From Solimonas sp. SE-A11 (GTDB lineage Bacteria; Pseudomonadota; Gammaproteobacteria; Nevskiales; Nevskiaceae), in NCBI RefSeq assembly GCF_030345715.1, contig NZ_JAUASX010000012.1:90847-154846 (forward strand): a DNA stretch of 64,000 nucleotides, in the 5' to 3' direction. The translations under genes and the position numbers were made by a program. The notes beneath the pieces were generated by a model. That model searched no databases. It was not told the origin of the DNA and saw only the letters and a list, made by a program, of their open reading frames with translations. How positions within the stretch are numbered: position 1 is the stretch's first letter; every line of letters begins with the position of its first letter. Below are positions 30,125-38,422 of the stretch, one piece after another.

Positions 30125-31905
30125 TCCGGCACTTCCAGGGTCGCCGGCACCGGTACCGGGAAGTCGAGCAGTATCTGCGCGTAGGCCTTGCCCTGCGGGT
30201 CCATGCGCAGCGAGGCGATGCCGCCGCCGCCGAGCGCGCGTTCCAGCAGGAAATTGAGCCCGTTCAGGCCCGGCCACTCGTAGCGGTGCACCGGCCCCTG
30301 GGCGAGATGGGCGAACCACCGGGCGACGGCCTCTTCCGACAGCGCCGCGCGAATCCAGGGCAGGTACTCGGGGCGGCGCGCCAGGATGCCGATGTTGGCG
30401 CTGTCGCCCTTGTCGCCGCTGCGGCCCCAGGCCAGGCGCAGCAGCGGCAGGCTGCGCGTGCCGGCGGCCAGCGCGTCAGCTGGCGGCGGCGCGGGCACCT
30501 CCTTCGGCGGCAGGGCCTGCAGCGCGGTTCCGCTCATCTGCGGGCAGGCGATGGGCTGGCCGTCGACTTCGACACTGACCGGAATGCGCGCCTTGGGCCA
30601 GAGCAGGGAGTACAGGCGGATCACCGGCGTGACCTTGGGCCGGCCGCCGGAGAAGCCGGTGATGGCCGGCGCGCTGGCCAGGGCCATCGGCGCCATTTCG
30701 CGCGAGAAGATCTCCAGCGCGTTCTTGTCCGGGTGGCGGGCGGCGATCTTGACGAACACTTCGCGCGTTTGCACTCGCGCATGCGGGCCGTAGGTCGCCT
30801 CGGCGCCGATGGCCTCGATGCTGGTCTCCGTGAAGTCGCCCAGTCCGCGCTCGGCGAACAGGCGCCGGCAGCGTGCCAGCAAGGCCTCGCCGGTGCGCTG
30901 CGCCTTGGCCGGCGCCTCGATGCCGCCGATCATGAACTGCGCGGTCGCGCGAAAGCCGTCGGCATAGGTGGCGCTGACCTTGCAGTGCTCGCTGGGCGCC
31001 CGGCCGCGCGCACCGCTCACGCGCACGCGGTTCTCGCCGATCGCCTCCAGCCGAATGCGGCTGAAATCGCAGCTCACGTCCGGCAGCAGGTAGTTGCGCG
31101 GATCGCCGATCTCGTAGACCACCTGCTCGCCGACCGTCGAAGGCACGATCAGGCCGCCGGTGCCGGGCGGCTTTTCGATGACGAAGCTGCCGTCGGGCGC
31201 GCAGTCGGCGATGGGAAAGCCCATGTGGTCCCAACCCTGCACCGAGCGCCAGTCGGTGTAGTTGCCGCCGGTGCACTGGGTGCCGCATTCGATGATGTGG
31301 CCGGCCAGCGAGCCCTGGGCGAGGCGGTCGTAGTCGGTCGCGCTCCAGCCGAAGGCCTGGATCAGCGGGCCGAGCACCACGGCGCTGTCCACGCAGCGGC
31401 CGGTGACGACGATGTCGGCGCCGGCGTCCAGCGCGGCGGCGATCGGAAAGGCCCCGAGATAGGCATTGGCGCTGGCCAGGCGCGCCGGCAGCGGCGCGCC
31501 GCTGAACATCTCGCGCACGCCGGCCTCGCGCATCGCCTCGATCTGCGGCAGCAGATCGTCGCCGGTGACCGCGGCGATCTTGAGGTTCAGGCCCTCGGCT
31601 TCGGCGGCCTTGGCCAGCGCTTCGCGGCAGGCGCCCGGATTCACGCCGCCGGCATTGCTGACCACGCGGATGCCGCGCGACTTGAGCTCGCGCAGCAGCG
31701 GCCGCAGCGTCGTGACGAAGTCGGGCGCGTAGCCGGCCTGGGGGTCCTTGGCCTTGGCACGCGTGAGCAGCGACATGGTGATCTCGGCCAGGTAGTCGAA
31801 CACCAGGACGTCGATGTTGCCGCCGTGCACCAGCTGGGCGGCGGCATACTCGGTGTCGCCCCAGAACCCGGAGGCGCAGCCGATACGCAGGGAAGCTCGT
31901 GTCAT
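30121..31905 (-). CDS. atuA: acyclic terpene utilization AtuA-family protein (DUF1446)
   Basis: 594 residues. The N-terminal DUF1446 domain is clear: IGCASGFWGDTEYAAAQLVHGGNIDVLVFDYLAEITMSLL, VTTLRPLLRELKSRGIRVVSNAGGVNPGACREAL, AYLGAFPIAAALDAGADIVVTGRCVDSAVVLGPLIQAFGW and LAGHIIECGTQCTGGNYTDW. A C-terminal ferredoxin-like domain follows (LPLLRLAWGRSGDKGDSANIGILARRPEYLPWIRAAL), as in full-length AtuA. The biochemical reaction of the family is not established; it is required for citronellol and geraniol use in Pseudomonas and is found beside geranyl-CoA-type carboxylases, as here. Confidence 0.88.
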
Positions 31906-31934
31906 GTTCGGATCCGGTACAAAGAAAGCGGGGA

Positions 31935-32408
31935 CTATTGCCGCGGCCAGAACACGCGCCAGATGCCCTTGGCACTGGCGCAGATCTCGCCGCGCTCGTT
32001 GAGCAGCTCGCCTTCGGCGAAGGCGGTGCCGCGGCCGGCGCGCAGCACGCGGCCGATGGCCTTGAACGAATTACCCTGGGCGGGCGCGAGGTAGGTGATG
32101 TCGAGATTCATCGTCACCTGCGAATAGGCTGCCAGGGACAGACCGGCGGCTTCCAGGACCGGCAGCTGGGCCGAGACGATGGCATAGCCCAGCGCGCCAT
32201 CGAACATATAGGAAATCACCCCGCCGTTGATCGCGTCCGGCGGCCCGCCGGCGCCGCGCTGGGCCGACGTGGGCGATCTCAGGTAAAGCGCCACCTCGCC
32301 TGGTGCGATCTCCTCGACAGTCAGGCCCTGGGCCTGCATGAAAGGGCTTTCGTTCCAGCGTTCCTTGAGCAGATAGGGCGCGATGGTGACCGGCAGATCG
32401 TTGGCCAT
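31935..32408 (-). CDS. PaaI-type hotdog acyl-CoA thioesterase
   Basis: 157 residues forming one hotdog domain. The active-site helix region is GGPPDAINGGVISYMFDGALGYAIVSAQLP, with Asn-Gly-Gly and a following acidic residue in the positions used by PaaI-like enzymes, then YSQVTMNLDITYLAPAQGNSFKAIGRVLRAGRGTAFAEGELLNERGEICASAKGIWRVF. It would release CoA from dead-end or excess acyl-CoA intermediates. It lies 29 bases upstream of the AtuA-family gene in the same operon. Confidence 0.88.
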   Translation of the reverse strand: MANDLPVTIAPYLLKERWNESPFMQAQGLTVEEIAPGEVALYLRSPTSAQRGAGGPPDAINGGVISYMFDGALGYAIVSAQLPVLEAAGLSLAAYSQVTMNLDITYLAPAQGNSFKAIGRVLRAGRGTAFAEGELLNERGEICASAKGIWRVFWPRQ

Positions 32409-32441
32409 GAAGTAGGGTCGTGGAAGGAGGATAGGGTACTT

Positions 32442-33031
32442 GTGCGGCTTCAGTGGAGCGCGGCAGACCGAGGACGTACTCGCCGATGTAGGTGAGGATC
32501 ATCTCGTTGTTGACCGGCGCCACGCGCATCAGGCGGGCCAAGGGCCAGAGCGTTACCACGTCGTATTCCTGGTCGAAGCCATGCCGCCGTGGGCCGGCAG
32601 GGCCTGCGTGCGGCCTCGTTCACCATCAGCCGTGCCGCCACGAGCTGCGTCTTGGCGCGCGCCATCGGGTGCTGCAGGTCCTGGTAGCTGCCGATCGGCT
32701 GTCCGAACGGCGGGCGTTCGCGTCTATAGGACACCTCCTTGTCCAGGGCGCGGTTGCCCAGGCCCACGGAACTGCCGAGCACGAAGAACAGCGAGATGAT
32801 GCCGGCGCGGGCGGTGATCTCGTTGAGCACCATCAGCTCGGAGAGGCCGCCGCCGCTGCCGCCGTACTCCTCGGGAACGGAGACGCCGAGCAGGCCGGTT
32901 TCGGCCATCGCCTCCCACAGCTCGGTGGGGAAGCGGCCCTCGCGGGCGCACTGCAGCCAGTAGTCGCGGGTGATGCGGCGGGTAAGACCTTCCGCGGCTT
33001 CGCGCACGGCGGTGACGCTGTCTTCGCTCAT
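32442..33031 (-). pseudogene. acyl-CoA dehydrogenase, internal deletion and frameshifts
   Basis: The N-terminal domain (REAAEGLTRRITRDYWLQCAREGRFPTELWEAMAETGLLGVSVPEEYGGSGGGLSELMVLNEITARAGIISLFFVLGSSVGLGN) runs straight into C-terminal-domain sequence (PFGQPIGSYQDLQHPMARAKTQLVAARLMVNEAA). About 170 residues that should carry the FAD-contact TEP motif and the beta domain are gone. A later frameshift leads to VVTLWPLARLMRVAPVNNEMILTYIGEYVLGLPRS. It cannot make a functional enzyme. Confidence 0.9.
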
Positions 33032-33067
33032 TGGGGTTCCTCCAGAAAAGCTGTGGTGTGTGCGCTT

Positions 33068-33469
33068 TCAGGCCGGCTCGAACTGCGGAATGCGAAAGCC
33101 GCCCGCGCGGGTTTCGAAACAGAGCTTCACCGCCATGCCGATGTGCACCGACTCCGGTGTGCAGTGCAGGATGTTGGCCATCATGCGCGGGCCTTCCTGC
33201 AGCTCGACGATGGCGAGCACGTAGGGGCAGTCGTCCTTGAACGCCGCGTAAGGCGGCTGGTAGACGATGCTGTAGCTGTACACCGTGCCGCGGCCGCTGG
33301 CCTTTTCCCAGACCGGGTCCGCGGAGTAGTCGAACGGGCTCCAGCGGCGCGGATACAGAAAGGCCTTGCCGGTGCCGCGGCAGCGCTGGATCAGCAGCTC
33401 GCCGCGCTGCGCCGCTTCCCAGTAGGGCCGGCTGTCGGGGGAAATTTCCGGGACGGGTTTGCCGTTCAT
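33068..33469 (-). CDS. DUF35 OB-fold protein with degenerate zinc ribbon
   Basis: 133 residues. The N-terminal helix and rubredoxin-like ribbon read SRPYWEAAQRGELLIQRCRGTGKAFLYPRRWSPF, where the usual four zinc cysteines are reduced to one. The OB-fold follows (GRGTVYSYSIVYQPPYAAFKDDCPYVLAIVELQEGPRMMANILHC...VHIGMAVKLCFETRAGGFRIPQFEPA). Such proteins are accessory subunits that bind CoA substrates for thiolase-fold aldolases and synthases. Its ATG overlaps the stop of the thiolase-like gene by ATGA, strongly suggesting a complex of the two products. Confidence 0.88.
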   Translation of the reverse strand: MNGKPVPEISPDSRPYWEAAQRGELLIQRCRGTGKAFLYPRRWSPFDYSADPVWEKASGRGTVYSYSIVYQPPYAAFKDDCPYVLAIVELQEGPRMMANILHCTPESVHIGMAVKLCFETRAGGFRIPQFEPA

Positions 33470-34635
33470 GACTGGTTCGAGAGGATCAGGGTGGCGTGCT
33501 CGGACATCATGCCGCCGTAGCAGTGGACGATGCCGGTACGGGCTTGCGGCAGCTGGCGCTCCCCGGCCATGCCCATCAGCTGGCGTGCGGCTTCGACGAT
33601 CATGGTCTGCCCCGAGGCGTCGCCGACGTGGCCGAAGGACATCAGCCCGCCGTAGGTGTTGACCGGGAAATCGCCGCCGGGCGCGGTGCGGCCGCCTGCG
33701 AAGAAGCGCCCGCCTTGGCCCTTGCGGCAGAGGCCCAGATCCTCGGCGTAGATGATCGGATTGATGCTGAAGGAGTCGTAGAGCTGGGCGAAGTCCATGT
33801 CCTGCGGCCCCAGCCCCGCCATGCGGTAGGCGCGGCCGGCGGTGTCCTGCGAGCCCAGCGTGGTCAGGCTCGAGGCCTGGCTGATGCTGGCATGGGTGTG
33901 CTTTTCACCGAAGCCGATCAGATAGCAGGGCTTGGGGTGATAGCGCCGCGCGAGCTGCGGCGCCACCACCAGCACCGCCGAGCCGCCCTCGCTGGGCACC
34001 GAGCAATCGTAGAGGTTGAAGGGGTAGGCGATCGGTCGCGAGGACAGCACCTTGTCGATGCTCAAGGGGCCCTGCGGCGCCATCAGGGCATCCGGGTGCT
34101 TGAGTGCCCAGGCGCGCTGCGACACGGCGACCTCGGCCAGCTGTTCGCGCGTGGTGCCGAACTCGTGCATGTGGCGCACCGCGGCCAGCGCGAAGATCGG
34201 CGGGATGTAGGTGCCGTAGGGGTATTCGAACTCCGGGTGGCTGATGAGCTTGCTCATCAGCTCGGAAATGCCGCTGCCGACGTTGGGAAAGCGGCCCGCG
34301 CCCAGGCACAGCACCGAGTCGCACAGACCCTGGCCGATCGCCAGCGCGGCGCGGATCAGCATCAATGCGTAGGTGCCGCCGCCGGCGTTGATAGCTTCGC
34401 TGAAGACCGGCTGCAGACCCAGTTCCTCGGCGAGCTTCTCGTGCGCGAACACGTCGACCTGGGTCGCCGCCATGCCGACCGGCGCCGACAGCAGGCCCTG
34501 GATGTCCTGCGGCCGGATCTGCCACTCGCGCAGGAACTGGCCGAGCACCTGGCGGTACATCTCCATGCCGTCGTACTGGGGATAGCGTCCCGGCTTCATC
34601 TCCGAGACCGCGACGATTGCGGCGAGCGGTTTCAT
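33466..34635 (-). CDS. thiolase-fold protein without the nucleophilic cysteine (aldolase-like)
   Basis: 389 residues with a full thiolase fold, but the acyl-accepting cysteine loop reads SEAINAGGGTYALMLIRAAL where active thiolases have a Cys, and the C-terminal catalytic cysteine is replaced in VHCYGGMMSEHATLILS. The histidine loop is altered to SFGHVGDASGQ. This is the pattern of lipid-transfer-protein-like retro-aldolases, which work with a DUF35 partner; the coupled DUF35 gene directly downstream supports such a role. It may cleave a beta-hydroxyacyl-CoA rather than perform thiolysis. That assignment is inference. Confidence 0.85.
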   Translation of the reverse strand: MKPLAAIVAVSEMKPGRYPQYDGMEMYRQVLGQFLREWQIRPQDIQGLLSAPVGMAATQVDVFAHEKLAEELGLQPVFSEAINAGGGTYALMLIRAALAIGQGLCDSVLCLGAGRFPNVGSGISELMSKLISHPEFEYPYGTYIPPIFALAAVRHMHEFGTTREQLAEVAVSQRAWALKHPDALMAPQGPLSIDKVLSSRPIAYPFNLYDCSVPSEGGSAVLVVAPQLARRYHPKPCYLIGFGEKHTHASISQASSLTTLGSQDTAGRAYRMAGLGPQDMDFAQLYDSFSINPIIYAEDLGLCRKGQGGRFFAGGRTAPGGDFPVNTYGGLMSFGHVGDASGQTMIVEAARQLMGMAGERQLPQARTGIVHCYGGMMSEHATLILSNQS

Positions 34636-34648
34636 CTGGGCTGGTCTT

Positions 34649-35854
34649 TTAGCGATAGCGGCCGACGATGGAGATGCCGACGACGTTCTGGTGCGGAAAG
34701 CCGCCCAGATTATGCGTCAGGCCGTAGCGCGGGTTCTTGAGCTGGCGTTCGCCGGCGCGGCCCTGCAGCTGCAGGTACATCTCGTAGACCATGCGAATGC
34801 CGGAGGCGCCGATGGGATGGCCGAAGCACTTGAGCCCGCCGTCGATCTGGCAGGGAATCTTGCCGTCGGCGTTGTAAAAGCCGTCCATCACGTCCTTGAT
34901 GGCGCCGCCGTCCGCGGACAGACCCAGGTCTTCCATCGTCACCAGCTCGGTGATCGAGAAACAGTCGTGGACCTCGAACATCGACAGCTCTTCGCGCGGC
35001 TTCTTGATGCCGGCCTCGGCGTAGGCGCGCTGCGCCGCCTTGCGCGTCGTCAGAATGTAGGAGCCGTCCCAGTCGTTGTAGCCGCCTTCGGCGCCGTTGG
35101 ACAGCGCCAGCTGCAGCGCTTTGACCGTGACCATCTGGTCCGCATGCTTGCCCAGCGAGCGCGCGATCTCCGGCGTGGTGACGATGGCGCAGGCCGAGCC
35201 GTCGGAAACACCGCAGCAGTCGAACAGGCCCAGCGGCTCGGCGATCATCGGCGCGCCCATGATCACGTCGCAGCTGACCGGCTTGCGCAGATGCGCCTTG
35301 GGGTTCTTGGCGCCGTTGGCGTGGCTTTTCGCCGAGATTTCGGCCAGCGCGCGCTTGAGCGTGTCGCGCGGTACGTTGTAGCGCGCCATGTAGGCGCTGG
35401 CGACCTGGGCGAAGACGCCCGGCGCCGACAGATTGGGCCACCACAGCGGCGGCAGCGAGCCGATCTCCAGCCCGGGCAGGCCGCCGTAGCCGGTGTCCTT
35501 GAGCTTCTCGACGCCAATCGCCAGCGCGATGTCGCAGGCGCCGGCGGCGACCGCGTAGACCGCGCCGCGGAAGGCCTCGGTGCCGGTGGCGCAGTAGTTC
35601 TCGACGCGCGTGACCGGGATGTTGTCGAGCCGCAAGGTCAGCGAGGCCGGGGTGGCCGACTTGCCGATATTGACCTCGTCCATGCACGAGCCCAGCCAGG
35701 CCGCGCCGATCTGCCGCGGTTCGATGCCGGCGTCGGCCAGGGCCTCGGAGAAGGCCTCTTCCATCAGCTCCTCGGCGCCCATGTCCCAGCGCTCGCCGAA
35801 ACGCGAGCAGCCCATGCCGAGAATCGCCACCTTGTCACGAATGCCTTCGGCCAT
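34649..35854 (-). CDS. SCP-x/acetyl-CoA acetyltransferase-type thiolase
   Basis: 401 residues. The nucleophilic cysteine is present in RVENYCATGTEAFRGAVYAVA and the histidine in GGLKCFGHPIGASGIRMVYEMYLQ. The C-terminal loop reads THNLGGFPHQNVVGISIVG, lacking the second cysteine, which is common in the lipid-transfer-protein branch. Other family segments are ILGMGCSRFGERWDMGAEELMEEAF and FEVHDCFSITELVTMEDLGLSADG. It sits one base after the HMG-CoA-synthase-like gene and 13 bases before the next thiolase-fold gene, so all three are co-transcribed and probably act together. Confidence 0.9.
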   Translation of the reverse strand: MAEGIRDKVAILGMGCSRFGERWDMGAEELMEEAFSEALADAGIEPRQIGAAWLGSCMDEVNIGKSATPASLTLRLDNIPVTRVENYCATGTEAFRGAVYAVAAGACDIALAIGVEKLKDTGYGGLPGLEIGSLPPLWWPNLSAPGVFAQVASAYMARYNVPRDTLKRALAEISAKSHANGAKNPKAHLRKPVSCDVIMGAPMIAEPLGLFDCCGVSDGSACAIVTTPEIARSLGKHADQMVTVKALQLALSNGAEGGYNDWDGSYILTTRKAAQRAYAEAGIKKPREELSMFEVHDCFSITELVTMEDLGLSADGGAIKDVMDGFYNADGKIPCQIDGGLKCFGHPIGASGIRMVYEMYLQLQGRAGERQLKNPRYGLTHNLGGFPHQNVVGISIVGRYR

Positions 35855-35855
35855 C

Positions 35856-37316
35856 TCAGGCCTCCTTGGCGGTCGCCAGCGGCGCCGCTTTCCAGAAGTA
35901 ACGGATCATGCCGCGCTGCGGGTCGCGACCGCGGACGCGGAACACCATGCGCACCGGCTGCCCGACCGAGACCTGCCCTAGGTCCCAGTCGGTGATGTCG
36001 GCCATGAAGCGGCCGCCGCGCTCGAATTCGATCATGCCGTAGTGGGCGGGCGGCTCCGGCGTGTAGGTGAGCCAGTCCGAGGCCCAGGTCTTGATGCGTG
36101 CCGGCTCGTCGGCGTAGCGATAGGGGGCCATCTCGCCGGCATGATGGCAGCTGGGATTGACGCAGCGCAGCGCGGCCGGGAACTGCGGCGTGCCGCATTT
36201 GCGGCACCGCCCGCCGACCAGGCCCAGCAGCATGCGCCGCTTGCGGTACATCGCCGACAGGGCGGTCTGCGGATTGGCCTCGGCGCGCAGGCCTTTTTCC
36301 AGGGTCACGACCTCGTTGAACGCCTGGAACTTGGCGTAATCCGTCTCTTCCTTGCGCCGGGCCAGGCTGGCCGCAAGCGCGCTGCGCGGGGCAAGCTGCG
36401 CGATTGCCGGCGTGACGCGGAAGGCCAGCAGGTCGCAGCCTTGGCCGAAACTGACCACGACCAGCGTCTGGCCGGGCTTGGCTGTCTCCAGCGCGGCGGC
36501 GAGCATCAGCGGCGCATGCGCGGCGCCGGACTGTCCCACTGTGGCGTGCAGACCGTCGGCGACCGCCGCGTCAGCGATGCCGAGCCGCTTGGCGAGCTCG
36601 GCGGCAAGCTTGGGCGCCGGCTCGGCCAGCACGAACCGGTCCACGGCGCGGGCCGCGATGCCGAGCTTGGCCAGCCCGGCACGGATCGCATCCGGCAACC
36701 ATTTCTGGAAGGCTTCGTCGCGCAGCCATCGCTCCTCCCAGTGGTAGTCGAAGAGCTGGCCGGCGGCGCGGTAGTGATCGACGAAATCGGTCGAGACGCT
36801 GTGGCTGCCCAGGTGCTCGGCGATCACGCCGCTGCTGCCGAGCGTGAAGGCCGCCGCGGCGTCGCCGTACATCAGCTCCTGCACGCTGCCGGCGCGCGCG
36901 CGCCGGTGTTCCGCCGCGACGGCGAGCACCTCGCCGCCGCGTACGGCCGCGACGCGGTCCAGCCCGGCGAGCAGGGCTGCCGTGCCGGCCTTGAGCGAGC
37001 CGGCGAAGTCGGCCGTGGCGACCGCCTCCGGCAGGTCCAGGGCCGCGGCCACCACGCCGGCGTTCTGGCGGTCGGCGAACGGATGCGTGGTCGAGCCGAA
37101 GTAGACCGCGCCGAGCTCGACCTGGCGGCCGGCCAGGGCGTGGCGCGCGGCTTCCACCGCCATAGTCAGGCTGTCCTCGTCCCAGCCCGCCATCGCGCGC
37201 TCGCCACGCGCCTGCGCCGCCAGCCCCGGATTGGCCCAGGCATTGGCCTTGGCAGCCACCGCCCGGTTGAGGCGTCCACGGGGTACGTAGGCGCCGAAAG
37301 AAGTGATCCCGATCAT
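35856..37316 (-). CDS. HMG-CoA synthase-like/KAS III-fold protein fused to a DUF35 domain
   Basis: 486 residues from the ATG at 37316. Residues 1 to about 330 have the KAS III/HMG-CoA synthase fold (ITSFGAYVPRGRLNRA, SLTMAVEAARHAL, ELMYGDAAAAFTLG). The nucleophile region reads ATADFAGSLKAGTAALLAGL with no cysteine. The C-terminal 110 residues are a DUF35 domain with an intact zinc ribbon (GGRCRKCGTPQFPAALRCVNPSCHH) and OB-fold. In archaea HMG-CoA synthase, thiolase and DUF35 form a complex; here two parts are fused and thiolases follow. It is the first gene of the operon. Function is not established. Confidence 0.85.
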   Translation of the reverse strand: MIGITSFGAYVPRGRLNRAVAAKANAWANPGLAAQARGERAMAGWDEDSLTMAVEAARHALAGRQVELGAVYFGSTTHPFADRQNAGVVAAALDLPEAVATADFAGSLKAGTAALLAGLDRVAAVRGGEVLAVAAEHRRARAGSVQELMYGDAAAAFTLGSSGVIAEHLGSHSVSTDFVDHYRAAGQLFDYHWEERWLRDEAFQKWLPDAIRAGLAKLGIAARAVDRFVLAEPAPKLAAELAKRLGIADAAVADGLHATVGQSGAAHAPLMLAAALETAKPGQTLVVVSFGQGCDLLAFRVTPAIAQLAPRSALAASLARRKEETDYAKFQAFNEVVTLEKGLRAEANPQTALSAMYRKRRMLLGLVGGRCRKCGTPQFPAALRCVNPSCHHAGEMAPYRYADEPARIKTWASDWLTYTPEPPAHYGMIEFERGGRFMADITDWDLGQVSVGQPVRMVFRVRGRDPQRGMIRYFWKAAPLATAKEA

Positions 37317-37371
37317 GGCGTCTCCAGCAAGAGCCCTCGAGCGAGGGCTCGAATCGCGACGGAAATGTCTA

Positions 37372-37387
37372 ACTAACAATTGTTAGT
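37372..37387. promoter_or_regulatory. 16-bp perfect palindrome, operator candidate
   Basis: ACTAACAATTGTTAGT is its own reverse complement and lies 56 bases upstream of the first gene of the eleven-gene carboxylase operon. Size and symmetry suit a TetR-family dimer. It shares the AAC...GTT outer half-sites with the CAAACGTTTG sites but has AATT at the centre, so it may bind a different regulator. Confidence 0.6.
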
Positions 37388-37484
37388 GTTGCAGCTATGA
37401 CGGCGGCGCGCAAGCCCCGCTGTGGGACCTGTGCCCGAGAGCTTCGAATGCGGCACGTTAGCGAAGGCCGGCATGATGTGCGTT

Positions 37485-37798
37485 TGCCGCACCTGACCAA
37501 GAAGCCAAACACGGCTCCGACCGCAATCTGGATCCACTAGTTCCTGCTGGAAAACGGGGCGCAGCAATGTTTCGAACTCGTCCGCCGTTAGCCGCCGATT
37601 TACTGCGTGAGCATTATTCTCGAGGTCCAGCGCCTCGGCGACGTAGCGGTGGGCGTGCCGCAGATCGCGGGCATCGTCTCGATTACTTTGGCGGGGACGG
37701 CCCGCTTCACCGCCCGAAACTGCCGCGTGCCCACGGCACCGATGACAAAGGGGTAAAAAAGCTCTGCACGCGTTTTGCTTCTGAATCGCAATAATTCT
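37485..37798 (-). pseudogene. DUF445 membrane protein, C-terminal part of a split gene
   Basis: On the minus strand the sequence opens directly at an IS66 end with TELLRFRSKTRAELFYPFVIGAVGTRQFRAVKRAVPAKVIETMPAI; after a frameshift HAHRYVAEALDLENNAHAVNRRLTADEFETLLRPVFQQE; after another WIQIAVGAVFGFLV. These match the C-terminal third of DUF445 proteins, as in the intact copy at 61559-62794. The N-terminal part of a DUF445 gene lies on the same strand at 45228-45700, across the mobile island. Confidence 0.78.
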
Positions 37799-37826
37799 GT
37801 AAGCGTCCGGTCTCCACCGCCTTGAC

Positions 37827-38129
37827 TCAAGTCGGCCCGTCGTAGACCTCGTTGATGAAAATCTGATGCTCGTAGGCACCCTCGATCGCCTTGTCGAGAC
37901 GGATGAGGAGTTGAGCAAGGGATTCGCCCTTGCGCCGGACCAGCATTGCGAGCTGTTGATCCTCGTCGGCGGCGGTGGCGACGCAGGGATGATTCTCGAT
38001 GCGGCCCAGCGTGATGTCGCAATAGCCGGTGCCGACCAACCCCTCGATGTACTTCAGGTGAGGCAGGACGTCTGGTTCGCTCAGGCTGCGCTTATTTGCT
38101 GGCACTTCAACGCCTCGGCGACATTCCAC
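37827..38129 (-). CDS. IS66-associated accessory protein
   Basis: 100 residues from the first available start. The conserved part is [79 protein letters not shown], a small protein repeatedly found just downstream of IS66 tnpC genes; its role in transposition is unknown. The start overlaps the 3' end of the tnpC fragment. A homologous protein lies in the second IS66 remnant at 43343. Confidence 0.7.
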   Translation of the reverse strand: MECRRGVEVPANKRSLSEPDVLPHLKYIEGLVGTGYCDITLGRIENHPCVATAADEDQQLAMLVRRKGESLAQLLIRLDKAIEGAYEHQIFINEVYDGPT

Positions 38130-38303
38130 GGCAGTAGCGCCTCGACGCGGTTGATTGGGTGATCGGCGATACGGTCCAGGACATGGCGCAGGTAGGCTTC
38201 CGGGTCGAGGTCATTGAGCTTGGCCGTCCCGATCAGCGTGTAGATCGCCGCGGCGCGCTCGCCGCCGCTGTCGGCGCCGCAGAATAGATAGTTCTTGCGG
38301 TTA
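38081..38303 (-). pseudogene. IS66 transposase TnpC, C-terminal fragment A
   Basis: [72 protein letters not shown] is the last 70 residues of TnpC, with the C-terminal segment that follows the catalytic core. Everything upstream is missing at the boundary with the palindrome at 38301. Confidence 0.88.
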
Positions 38304-38422
38304 TGGGAAGCTTTCCATAAGCGCAATTATGCGAAGCGCCGAATTATGCGAAGTTCGGCCCGGCACTGTCCCCGCCGCTCTCGGTCGAGGATCGGCGCGG
38401 GCCAAGGTTGCTTCGCATAATT
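38301..38422. repeat. palindrome and three AATTATGCGAAG copies at the RIT edge
   Basis: A 20-base near-palindrome (38301-38320, one mismatched pair) is followed by direct copies of AATTATGCGAAG at 38325-38336 and 38342-38353 and an inverted copy at 38411-38422 that includes the stop codon of the last recombinase gene. Such clustered short repeats are plausible recombination sites of the recombinase-in-trio module. Confidence 0.55.

Larger units (their letters stand above)
37799..38303 (-). mobile_element. IS66-family remnant A (3' half)
   Basis: The outer end begins GTAAGCGT at 37799-37806, the typical start of IS66 terminal repeats, and abuts the DUF445 fragment. Inside are the 3' end of the tnpC transposase gene and an IS66-associated accessory gene, both on the minus strand. 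The element is cut off at about 38303, where the RIT region begins. Confidence 0.8.

Noticed and set aside
33068..35854. ketosteroid or cholesterol side-chain cluster
   Set aside because: Thiolase/DUF35 pairs recall steroid degradation, but no ring-degradation genes are present and the operon partner genes are AtuA and a carboxylase.
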